Below are positions 24,327 through 31,638 of a DNA stretch of 64,000 bases, in pieces. Each line of letters starts with the position of its first letter. Positions within the stretch are counted from its first letter, which is position 1. Where the stretch lies: NCBI GenBank assembly GCA_016795385.1, contig JAEUHI010000086.1, forward strand, positions 124,001-188,000, given 5' to 3'. This DNA comes from Verrucomicrobiales bacterium. GTDB taxonomy: Bacteria > Verrucomicrobiota > Verrucomicrobiia > Verrucomicrobiales > DEV007. The position numbers and the translations under genes are program-made. The notes under the pieces were generated by a model. That model worked only from the letters and a program-made list of their open reading frames with translations. It was not told the DNA's origin and did no database searches.

Positions 24327-25427
24327 ATGGGCTACATTCACGAACAGCCGGGTTGGCCCGATCTGAAGTGGGACGAAGGACGTCTCGCCAGTACTCTCGC
24401 GGCAGTCCGCTTCTCGCAGGGACGTCTCCTCGGGAAAATGGAGGCGATGGGATTTCCTTTTCGCGACGAGGCTGGTCTCACCACGCTGACCCGGGATGTC
24501 GTGAAGTCGTCCGCCATTGAAGGGGAGCGGCTCAATGCCGAGGAGGTGCGGTCGTCGATCGCCCGCCGCCTCGGTATGGACGGGGGAAAGAATCGTCCCG
24601 CCTCGCGGGAGGTGGAGGGAATCGTCGAAATGATGCTCGACGCGACCCAACACTGCCGGCTTTCCCTCACGAAGGAAAGGCTCTTTTCCTGGCACGCCTC
24701 GCTGTTCCCCGCGGGCCGGAGCGGCATGCGACGCATTGTCACCGGAGCCTGGCGCAACGACGAAAGCGGGCCCATGCAAGTGGTCTCGGGTCCGCTCGGC
24801 AAAGAACGTATCCATTTTGAGGCGGTTCCTGCGGGCCGGCTCGATGCGGAGATGGACGCTTTTGTCGAATGGTTCGAGGCACCCCATTCCATCGACCCCA
24901 TTCTCTTTGCGGGCCTCGCGCACCTCCGCTTCCTCACGATCCATCCCTTCGAAGACGGCAACGGACGCATCGCCCGTGCCATTGCCGATCTCATACTCGC
25001 GAGGTCCGAGGAGACGGAACGGCGCTTCTACAGCCTCTCCGGGCAGATCGAACGGGATCGCAAAGCTTACTATCTCCAACTTGAGCGCACCCAAAGCAGT
25101 GATCTCGACGTGACGGCGTGGCTGGACTGGTTTCTCGGATGCCTCGGACGCGCCATCGGCTCGGCGGAAGAAACGCTCGCGACCATTCTCGTAAATGCCG
25201 CCATCTGGGAAAAGGCGAATCGTCATCCCGTGAACGAACGGCAGAAGATCGTCCTCAACCGGCTTCTCGACGGCTTCAGGGGAAACCTCAACACCTCGAA
25301 ATACGCCAAACTCGCGAAATGCTCCGAAGACACCGCGCTGCGTGACATCAAGGCACTCTGCGAATGGGGCATCCTTGAGCGCAATGCGGCCGGAGGACGG
25401 AGCACGAGCTACGCGCTGTCGAAGTGA
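24327..25427 (+). CDS. Fic-domain protein (DUF4172-Fic-winged helix), self-inhibited class
   Basis: A 366-residue predicted AMP-transferase. Residues 1-~100 are the DUF4172-type N-terminus, holding an inhibitory (S/T)xxxE motif in SSAIEGE (61-67). The Fic core carries the catalytic HPFEDGNGR at 206-214, complete with His, acidic residue and anchor Arg. The C-terminal ~80 residues form a winged helix (NTSKYAKLAKCSEDTALRDI, then KALCEWGILERN). The protein therefore combines AMPylation, built-in inhibition and DNA binding. The start at 24327 is used because an upstream Met would lie in the operator. No antitoxin gene is adjacent, consistent with self-inhibition. Target proteins are unknown. Confidence 0.92.
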   Translation: MGYIHEQPGWPDLKWDEGRLASTLAAVRFSQGRLLGKMEAMGFPFRDEAGLTTLTRDVVKSSAIEGERLNAEEVRSSIARRLGMDGGKNRPASREVEGIVEMMLDATQHCRLSLTKERLFSWHASLFPAGRSGMRRIVTGAWRNDESGPMQVVSGPLGKERIHFEAVPAGRLDAEMDAFVEWFEAPHSIDPILFAGLAHLRFLTIHPFEDGNGRIARAIADLILARSEETERRFYSLSGQIERDRKAYYLQLERTQSSDLDVTAWLDWFLGCLGRAIGSAEETLATILVNAAIWEKANRHPVNERQKIVLNRLLDGFRGNLNTSKYAKLAKCSEDTALRDIKALCEWGILERNAAGGRSTSYALSK

Positions 25428-25458
25428 GCCATGGCTCTGGAGCACCTGATTCATCATC

Positions 25459-26460
25459 CTATCCGATCATCACCACCTGCCCCATCCGCGCCGATTCCTC
25501 GGCGGCGAGACAAGCCCGCACGGCCTCGCGCGACTCCTCGGGAGTGATCACGGTGGGCCGCTCTCCGTCGAGGACGCACTGCGTGAAGTAGGCGAGTTCG
25601 TCGCGCAGGGCGCCGCGCAACTTGCCATGCTGGGTCGGCCAGTAGGTCGTGTCGGGACAGCGCGCTCCGTCCTTGTCGACGACCATCAGGTTCGGATGGG
25701 TGTCGTGGATGGAAATCGATCCTTCCGTGCCGACGATCTCGAGTCGCTCGTCGATCTGGAAGGGCGTCGTGTCGGGCAGGCACCAGACCGCCTCGAGGAT
25801 GCAGGAGGCCCCGCTCTCGAGACGATACATCACCTGCCCGAGATCGGGATGGGCGTGGCTGCGGTATTGCACGGTCTGCGCGTAGGCGCTAACGGCGCGG
25901 GAACCGCTGAACCAGAACATAAGGTCGGTGTCATGGACGCCGTCGCCGATGATGGGTCCGATTTTGTCGAGCACGGTCGCGCCGACCCAGGAGGGCAGAT
26001 TCCGCCGCGCATACATTGAGACGATTCTGCCGATGCGTCCCGCCTCGATCGCTTCCTTGGCGGCGGCATACCGCGGATTGAAGCGGCAGATGTGACCCGT
26101 CATGAAAAACCCGCTCGCCGCGTTCGCCGCCGCGACGATGCGGTCGCAGTCCGCCACCGTCGAAGCCATCGGCTTTTCGAGGAAGACGTGCTTGCCCGCC
26201 TCAAGCGCTGCCACGGCGGGATCGGCGTGCTGGTCCCACATCGTCGTGATGCTGACCGAATCGATCTCCGGATCGGCGAGCATCGCGTGGAAATCCGTGT
26301 AGGTCTTCTTCACGCCGAACCTGCCCGCGACTTCGGCGAGGCGCTCCGGATTCCGCGTGCACACCGCCGCGATCTCCACGTTCGGGATCGCCGCGAGCGC
26401 CTCACAATGTTTCTCCCCGAACCAACCGAGGCCCAAAACCGCATGCTTCAATTTCTTCAT
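25459..26460 (-). CDS. Gfo/Idh/MocA-family oxidoreductase
   Basis: A 333-residue cytoplasmic enzyme with an N-terminal Rossmann domain (AVLGLGWFGEKHCEALAAIP). The VFLEKPMASTVADCD segment carries the conserved EKP catalytic lysine. A substrate domain follows, with GDGVHDTDLMFWFSG supplying the His-Asp pair typical of inositol or sugar dehydrogenases. It is the last gene of a four-gene minus-strand operon with an SDR, a VOC protein and an epimerase, which suggests sugar or sugar-acid catabolism. An AT-rich leader with AAAGGTAAG upstream of 26460 may be its ribosome site. Confidence 0.9.
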   Translation of the reverse strand: MKKLKHAVLGLGWFGEKHCEALAAIPNVEIAAVCTRNPERLAEVAGRFGVKKTYTDFHAMLADPEIDSVSITTMWDQHADPAVAALEAGKHVFLEKPMASTVADCDRIVAAANAASGFFMTGHICRFNPRYAAAKEAIEAGRIGRIVSMYARRNLPSWVGATVLDKIGPIIGDGVHDTDLMFWFSGSRAVSAYAQTVQYRSHAHPDLGQVMYRLESGASCILEAVWCLPDTTPFQIDERLEIVGTEGSISIHDTHPNLMVVDKDGARCPDTTYWPTQHGKLRGALRDELAYFTQCVLDGERPTVITPEESREAVRACLAAEESARMGQVVMIG

Positions 26461-26519
26461 CAAGATTCTTACCTTTAATTTTTTCTTTCCGACCTTTTTA
26501 CAGCACGGCGTCGCCGCGC

Positions 26520-27293
26520 TCACCAAGGCGGCAGCGCCATCGTGCCTCCATCGAGCACGATGGAAGTCGCGTTGATGTATTCGGAATCCTCGCTCAGAAG
26601 GAAGGCCGCCGTCTTCGCGATGTCGACGGGCTGGCCGAGCCGACGCACCGGAATCTTCTTGGCGACCTCGGCGTAGAGTTCCTCGACCGGCTTGTCCCAT
26701 CCGTCGCAGGTCGCCGCGAGCATGGGCGTGTCGATCGTGCCGGGACAGATCCCGACGACACGCACCTTGCCGGCGTGGTCGGTGGCGAGGCAACGGATCA
26801 GCGACTCGAGCGCGCCCTTCGAGGCACAATAGAGCGCGTGGGCCGGAAAGCCGATGAAGGCCGCGACCGAGGTGGTGACGAGAAAGACCCCTTTTCCCGA
26901 GGACGACTCCATCGCGGGGATGGCGTGTTTCGCGGTCCAGAAGACGCTCTTCACGTTCACGTTCATGATCTTTTCCCAGATCGCGTCGTCGAACTCGGTG
27001 ACCTTGCCCTTGCCCCAGACGCCGGCGTTGCAATGGACGCCGTCGAGCCGGCCGTATTCCACCACCGTGAAATCAACGAGCGCCTTCACGCTCTCTTCGA
27101 TGGAAACATCGGCGTGGATGAAACGCACCTCGCGTCCGGCGGCGCGGAGTTCGTCTTCGAGCGCTTCACCCCGGTCCTGCTGGTTCGAGGTGGTGACGAC
27201 CTTCGCCCCAAGCGCGGCGAAGTGGCGTGTGCAGGCTTCACCGATCCCGGAGGTGCCTCCGGTGACGAGAATGACTTTGTTTTTCAGGTTCAT
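26520..27293 (-). CDS. Short-chain dehydrogenase/reductase
   Basis: A 257-residue classical SDR. The cofactor loop TGGTSGIGEA lies near residue 11. CNAGVWG replaces the usual NNAG motif, followed by the catalytic Ser in VTTSVAAF and the YCASK catalytic pair. The C-terminus (DIAKTAAFLLSEDSEYINAT) is standard. NAD(P)-dependent oxidation of a sugar, polyol or hydroxy acid is expected. It sits seven bases downstream of the VOC gene and about 60 bases upstream of the Gfo/Idh/MocA gene, so it is operonic. The substrate cannot be deduced. Confidence 0.9.
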   Translation of the reverse strand: MNLKNKVILVTGGTSGIGEACTRHFAALGAKVVTTSNQQDRGEALEDELRAAGREVRFIHADVSIEESVKALVDFTVVEYGRLDGVHCNAGVWGKGKVTEFDDAIWEKIMNVNVKSVFWTAKHAIPAMESSSGKGVFLVTTSVAAFIGFPAHALYCASKGALESLIRCLATDHAGKVRVVGICPGTIDTPMLAATCDGWDKPVEELYAEVAKKIPVRRLGQPVDIAKTAAFLLSEDSEYINATSIVLDGGTMALPPW

Positions 27294-27299
27294 AAGGGA

Positions 27300-27635
27300 T
27301 CACCAGGGGAGGTCTTCCTCGCGATCGAACTTCATGTATTCGATGACGGCCCCGTCCTTGAGGATGAAAGCGACGGTGAAATTCGGCGAAGGTTCGAAGG
27401 GCTCGAGGATGACCTCCTCCCCCGCGATCGCCGCGGCAATGTCATCGACGCGGTAAGCGACGTGCGGCATGTCGCGCACCGGTCCGGTCACCGGACTGTC
27501 GGGTTCAAAGCGCAAGTATTCGACGCTGTAGGGATGTTTGCGGGGGTCGGTGACCCAGACGCGGGTGTCCTCGACGAAGAACTCGCCGGGCTGGCTCTGG
27601 TCGGTGGGAAGGCCGATGTGGTGGAACTGGCGCAT
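27300..27635 (-). CDS. VOC/glyoxalase-like small protein
   Basis: A 111-residue protein with a vicinal-oxygen-chelate-like pattern: FHHIGLPTDQ at the start and a terminal acidic FILKDGAVIEYMKF. MPHVAYRVDDIAAAI in the middle resembles the second VOC half. H5/H6 and the distal Glu could bind a metal. Proteins of this kind act as lyases, isomerases or dioxygenases; which one is unclear. It lies between an epimerase and an SDR in the same operon. I start at 27635 (MRQFHHIG); the longer frame runs into the upstream gene. Confidence 0.75.
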   Translation of the reverse strand: MRQFHHIGLPTDQSQPGEFFVEDTRVWVTDPRKHPYSVEYLRFEPDSPVTGPVRDMPHVAYRVDDIAAAIAGEEVILEPFEPSPNFTVAFILKDGAVIEYMKFDREEDLPW

Positions 27636-27662
27636 GGAGGGATGGAGTGTTGAAGAAACTGA

Positions 27663-27690
27663 ATACCGATTACCGATTACCGACCACCGC
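27663..27690 (-). repeat. Heptamer tract across the epimerase stop codon
   Basis: On the plus strand ATACCGA, TTACCGA, TTACCGA and CCACCGC follow each other in 7-base steps. On the coding (minus) strand the repeats give the last residues and the TAA stop of the epimerase, then continue into the gap before the VOC gene. Confidence 0.7.
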
Positions 27691-28623
27691 CTCCACCGCC
27701 CGGTCCGCCATGCGGAAGAAGTCGTTCTCCGGGGCGTAGCCGAGGACGGTGCGGGCTCGGGTGATGTTGATCTCGAAGGGGTGGTAGTCGGGACAACGGA
27801 TCTCGACGGTGGGAAGGCCGAGTTTTTCGGAAAGGTAGCCGGCGGCGACCCGGTAATCGAAGCAGGATGGCCCGGCGATGTTGAAAGCCTGGCCGTTCGC
27901 GGCGGGATTGCCGAGCATGAGCCCAAAGGCCTGCATCACGTCATCGATGTGGACGATGTGGCGGCGCAGGGGGATGCCTTGGGCGTTTGTCAGGATCGGG
28001 ATGCGCTCCTGCCCCGTCTTGACGAGGGCGAGAATGTCGTCGGTGATCTCGCCGAAACCGTGACCGGGCTCGGCCGGGTTCACGTTGCGGAGCAGGGAGA
28101 AATGCTTCAGCAGGTCGTCGCCCTCAAAAACCCAGGAAGAACGCAGCACTGTCACGGGCACGCCGTATTGGACGGCATATTGCTGCGCCATGGTCTCCTC
28201 CATCACTTTCGAAAAAGCGTAGTAGCCGGGATAGGCGGTCAGCGGATGATTCTCGTCGATGAGGATGGGCTGCGGGTAAAACCAGATGCCGTAGGCCGCG
28301 TCGCCGCCGAGGAGGAGGAATTGTTCGACTCCCTGCTTCCGGCAGGCCTCGAGAACGTGGAAGGTGCCCTTCACGCTGACGTCGAAGAAGGTGTCCGCAT
28401 CCTCCTTCGTCGTCGCGAGCTGCACGACGAGGTCGGCTCCGCGCACCGTCTCCTCGACCGCCCCCGGGTCGGCGATGCTGCCCTGGATCGAAGTGACGCC
28501 CGGTCCCGCGACGGGGGTCTTGTGAACGAGCGCCCGCACCGGCCAGCCACGTTCCGCGAGAAGCGCGAGGGCACGACGTCCCAGCTTGCCTGCCGCTCCA
28601 AAGATCGCCACGGTTTTGTTCAT
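27670..28623 (-). CDS. NAD-dependent epimerase/dehydratase (extended SDR)
   Basis: A 317-residue extended SDR. The cofactor loop is IFGAAGKLGRRAL near residue 7. The catalytic tyrosine-lysine region is YYAFSKVMEE, and RSSWVFEG is the following conserved strand. Such enzymes epimerise or dehydrate nucleotide sugars or act on free sugars. It is the first gene of the four-gene operon. An AraC-type regulator starts 72 bases away in the opposite direction, so it probably controls this operon. The C-terminal codons are part of a heptamer repeat. Confidence 0.85.
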   Translation of the reverse strand: MNKTVAIFGAAGKLGRRALALLAERGWPVRALVHKTPVAGPGVTSIQGSIADPGAVEETVRGADLVVQLATTKEDADTFFDVSVKGTFHVLEACRKQGVEQFLLLGGDAAYGIWFYPQPILIDENHPLTAYPGYYAFSKVMEETMAQQYAVQYGVPVTVLRSSWVFEGDDLLKHFSLLRNVNPAEPGHGFGEITDDILALVKTGQERIPILTNAQGIPLRRHIVHIDDVMQAFGLMLGNPAANGQAFNIAGPSCFDYRVAAGYLSEKLGLPTVEIRCPDYHPFEINITRARTVLGYAPENDFFRMADRAVEAVVGNR

Positions 28624-28695
28624 CGCACTGGAGCATAGCCGGATTCCGGTGGCAAAGGCTTGGCGGGCAGCGTCAACCTTTGGTATTTTCCGGCC

Positions 28696-29487
28696 ATGAA
28701 CGCAAACGCGTTATCCCAGCGTGAGAAAGCCCGCGCCCTCCGGTTTCAGAAGGATTTCTTCAACCGGATCGGCGGAGGCTTGCAACTTTCGGCCCTCTTC
28801 GCCCATCTCCCGATGGTCGCGTTCCTCGCGAAGGATGAACAAAGCCGCTTCGTCTGTGCGAATGCCCCCACCCTGAAAATCTTCAATCTCGAGCATGAGT
28901 GGGAGATGCTCGGCAAGACCGATGCCGACTTCTTCTCCCGTCCGCTCGCCGAGAGTTTCCTGGAAGAGGATCGCCGCGTCATGACGAGCGGCGAGACGCG
29001 GACCTACTACGCGCAGATGGTGCCCGACATCGCCGGCCCGCTGAACTGGTATGTCGTCACCGTGGCACCGCTGCGCGATCCGAGCGGCCGCATCTGCGGA
29101 GTCGCCATCATCCTCTACGACCAACACGAGATCGGCGGCGTGGCGCAGCCCTTCTCGCAGCTCGAGCCGGCCCTGCGCCATCTCCACACCCGCTTCCGCG
29201 AGGCCATCACCACGGCCGAGCTCGCCGCCCTCTGCCACCTCTCCGAGCGACAGTTCACCCGGGTCTTTCGGCGTTTGTTAGGGGAATCACCGATGCGTTA
29301 CCTCATCCGGCAGAGACTGCACGCCGCGCGCCACGAACTGATCGCGAACGACCGGCCGGCCGGTGCGATCGCCCTCGACCTCGGCTTCTACGACCAGAGC
29401 GCCTTCACCCGCGCCTTTCGTGCCGCCACGGGAATGACTCCGGCAGCCTACCGGGCTCGGCACTTGCAGGAACCCGAGGAAAAATGA
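28696..29487 (+). CDS. AraC-family regulator with N-terminal PAS domain
   Basis: A 263-residue regulator. Residues ~30-145 are a PAS-like sensor domain (LPMVAFLAKDEQSRFVCANA, then EMLGKTDADFFS and GRICGVAIILYDQHEI). Residues ~160-255 are an AraC double helix-turn-helix (ALCHLSERQFTRVFRRLLGE, then IALDLGFYDQSAFTRAFRAA). PAS-AraC proteins bind a small molecule and activate neighbouring catabolic genes. It is divergent from the epimerase/VOC/SDR/Gfo operon with a 72-base shared gap, making that operon the likely target. The start at 28696 is chosen because residues before it are not PAS-like. Confidence 0.88.
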   Translation: MNANALSQREKARALRFQKDFFNRIGGGLQLSALFAHLPMVAFLAKDEQSRFVCANAPTLKIFNLEHEWEMLGKTDADFFSRPLAESFLEEDRRVMTSGETRTYYAQMVPDIAGPLNWYVVTVAPLRDPSGRICGVAIILYDQHEIGGVAQPFSQLEPALRHLHTRFREAITTAELAALCHLSERQFTRVFRRLLGESPMRYLIRQRLHAARHELIANDRPAGAIALDLGFYDQSAFTRAFRAATGMTPAAYRARHLQEPEEK

Positions 29488-29499
29488 AGGTGCGCCGGT

Positions 29500-30015
29500 T
29501 CAGACCTCATCATCCGCGTCATCTTCGAAGTCGACCTCGCGGACGCGTTTTTTGTCGCGCTGCGCCTCGACATGACCGCGGATCAGATCGGCCACTTCGG
29601 TGCTGCGATGGATCGCATTCAGCACGACATCCGGCGTGCTGCGGTCGGACGTCTGCAGCAGGATCCGACCGAGGCCGAAGATCCGGAAATGGAAAGGCAG
29701 CTCCTGTTTCATATCCTTCACCCGGTAGAGTTCGAGGACCTCGACACTGCGGCTGAAAACTCCGCTGCTGTGCTTGAGGCGTTCGGTGGTGAGCTCGTAG
29801 TTGTCGAAACGCGTCGCGATCGACTTCACGATCCAAGGCAGCAGGCAGACGATCCACACGACGATGATCACCGGTATGACAAGTGGTCCCGCCACGAAGG
29901 TGGTCAGCAAGGCCGCCGCCGTGAGGATTCCACCGACGACCAGGCCGAGGATCAGCGCGGGAAGATTCAGCACCTGCGAGGGAGTGCCTTTCCAGAGGAT
30001 TTGTTCGGAATTCAT
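29500..30015 (-). CDS. Membrane protein with bacterial PH domain
   Basis: A 171-residue protein. Two adjacent hydrophobic segments at about 18-60 (LILGLVVGGILTAAALLTTF and VIPVIIVVWIVCLLPWIV) precede a bPH2 domain (YELTTERLKHSSGVFSRSVE, then VLELYRVKDMKQELPF). A charged, acidic C-terminal tail follows. The family (YdbS-like) is a membrane-anchored PH fold of unknown function. The start at 30015 gives the expected MNSEQILWKGTPS opening. Its end is convergent with the AraC gene, 12 bases apart. Confidence 0.85.
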   Translation of the reverse strand: MNSEQILWKGTPSQVLNLPALILGLVVGGILTAAALLTTFVAGPLVIPVIIVVWIVCLLPWIVKSIATRFDNYELTTERLKHSSGVFSRSVEVLELYRVKDMKQELPFHFRIFGLGRILLQTSDRSTPDVVLNAIHRSTEVADLIRGHVEAQRDKKRVREVDFEDDADDEV

Positions 30016-30166
30016 CTTGGGGGGAAAACGGGAATGCCGGAGTTTGTCATGCCGGCGTCCTCTTGGCGAATACAATCGCGTGGCGGTTTTGGAGCGCGTG
30101 GCCCGCCGGTCGGGATTTTCCATGGCATGCCTTTGCGCCGCGATCCGTCCATGCTTTACTCCCCGC

Positions 30167-31624
30167 ATGAATCGAAATCGCCTCTTCCTCATTCTTGCCT
30201 CGTGCGCGATGCTCCCGATCGAGGCGGCGGATTACCAAGGCAAGATCGGCAAACTCGAGGCCGTCTTTTCCCTCGAATGGCACGACGATGGCAGCGTCAC
30301 GGGCGCTTACGGCCATCCCGCAAAGCCCGGCACGATCTACTCGCTCGAGGGCAACAACCCGGCCGAAGGCGAGCTGTATCTTGAGGAATACACCGGTGAC
30401 ACCCTGACCGCGCGCTGCTACTTGCGAAAAGTGGTCACCGATGGAGTGATCCTCTGGCGCGGCGAGATGCGGAACACCGACGGCCGCATTCTGCCGATGG
30501 AGTTCGCGAGGGCTCTCGGACGTATCGAGACACCTGCTCCCGCTGCGGCGGAGAACGTTTATTCGGGATACGTGGGCCGGCTGGACGCCGAATTCCGGCT
30601 CGCCTGGCGCGAGGACGGGACGCTCAACGGATCCTATCATTACCCCCAACGCCCCGGCACGACCTACCGGCTCGTCGGATTGAATCCGGCGGAGGGAGAA
30701 TTGTTTCTCGCCGAATACACCGGCGATCAACTCACCGCGAAGTGTCTCCTCCACAAGCGCCTCGAAGCTGACGCGATCGTGTGGGAAGGCCTGATGATGA
30801 ACGAGGACGGCCGGCATTTCCCGATGGCTTTCGCAAGATCGCGGGGAAATCAAAGCGAGGCAGGCTCGATCGATGACTACGAGGCGAAACGCCAGGCCTT
30901 GTTCGCCTCGATCGAAGAGTCCGTGAGATGGGATGACTTCCCCCTGGCCGACGCCGTGATCGAGCGTGTGCCCGTGCACCTCGACCACGCCGAATATTTC
31001 GGAGCCAAAATCCTCTCCTGGCAGGACGACGGCATCGGCACCACGATCCGACTGTCGATCGCGGATTGGGACCAGAAAGGTCGGCTCCTGCTCGAAGCCG
31101 GACGTGAGGTGACTTTGCGCGCCGCCCGCACCCTGCCGATCCCTTCCGCCCTGCTGGTGGGACGGGAGATTTCCGTCCTCATTGCCCCGGATGGATCGAT
31201 CTACAGCCTGGAACTTTGCGACATCGCCCTGACCCACGTGCGGCCGGCCGACTCGGGAAAACTCGAGGTGCGTGGCGTGATCGATCTTTTCACCGTCGAG
31301 GAGAGTTTCGACTGGTCACCCGAACGATTCGCCGAAAAGATGCGCACGGCACCGGTGATCGAGTTTCTCCCCGACAAACTCGCTCTCGATCTCGAGCCTT
31401 CCCGCGATCTCGAGTTCGCGGAAGGCGAGGTCTTTTTCCAAACCATCCGCCTCGTTCGCGATCACGGCTTCGCCATCCAGGCGACCTCCGCCGGCCCGGG
31501 ATCGCTCGAACTGGAATCACTCTCACTCGAGCCCGAACCCGGGCCGCGCCCCTGGATCCCACTGGAAGGACTCAAGGAAACGGTCAAGGCGCCTCCGATC
31601 CAACACACGACCCAAGCGGGCTGA
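30167..31624 (+). CDS. Exported protein with two tandem beta-rich modules, function unknown
   Basis: A 485-residue protein with a signal peptide (ends LPIEAADY, ~residue 20). Two ~100-residue modules are clear repeats of each other: GKIGKLEAVFSLEWHDDGSV against GYVGRLDAEFRLAWREDGTL, and NPAEGELYLEEYTGDTLTAR against NPAEGELFLAEYTGDQLTAK, both ending in D-G-R and MEFAR/MAFAR. A different C-terminal half of ~260 residues follows, with no recognised domain. I cannot assign a function. It is convergent with the CHASE2 cyclase gene. The start at 30167 is the signal Met. Confidence 0.72.
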   Translation: MNRNRLFLILASCAMLPIEAADYQGKIGKLEAVFSLEWHDDGSVTGAYGHPAKPGTIYSLEGNNPAEGELYLEEYTGDTLTARCYLRKVVTDGVILWRGEMRNTDGRILPMEFARALGRIETPAPAAAENVYSGYVGRLDAEFRLAWREDGTLNGSYHYPQRPGTTYRLVGLNPAEGELFLAEYTGDQLTAKCLLHKRLEADAIVWEGLMMNEDGRHFPMAFARSRGNQSEAGSIDDYEAKRQALFASIEESVRWDDFPLADAVIERVPVHLDHAEYFGAKILSWQDDGIGTTIRLSIADWDQKGRLLLEAGREVTLRAARTLPIPSALLVGREISVLIAPDGSIYSLELCDIALTHVRPADSGKLEVRGVIDLFTVEESFDWSPERFAEKMRTAPVIEFLPDKLALDLEPSRDLEFAEGEVFFQTIRLVRDHGFAIQATSAGPGSLELESLSLEPEPGPRPWIPLEGLKETVKAPPIQHTTQAG

Positions 31625-31638
31625 CGACCTTGCCGACC

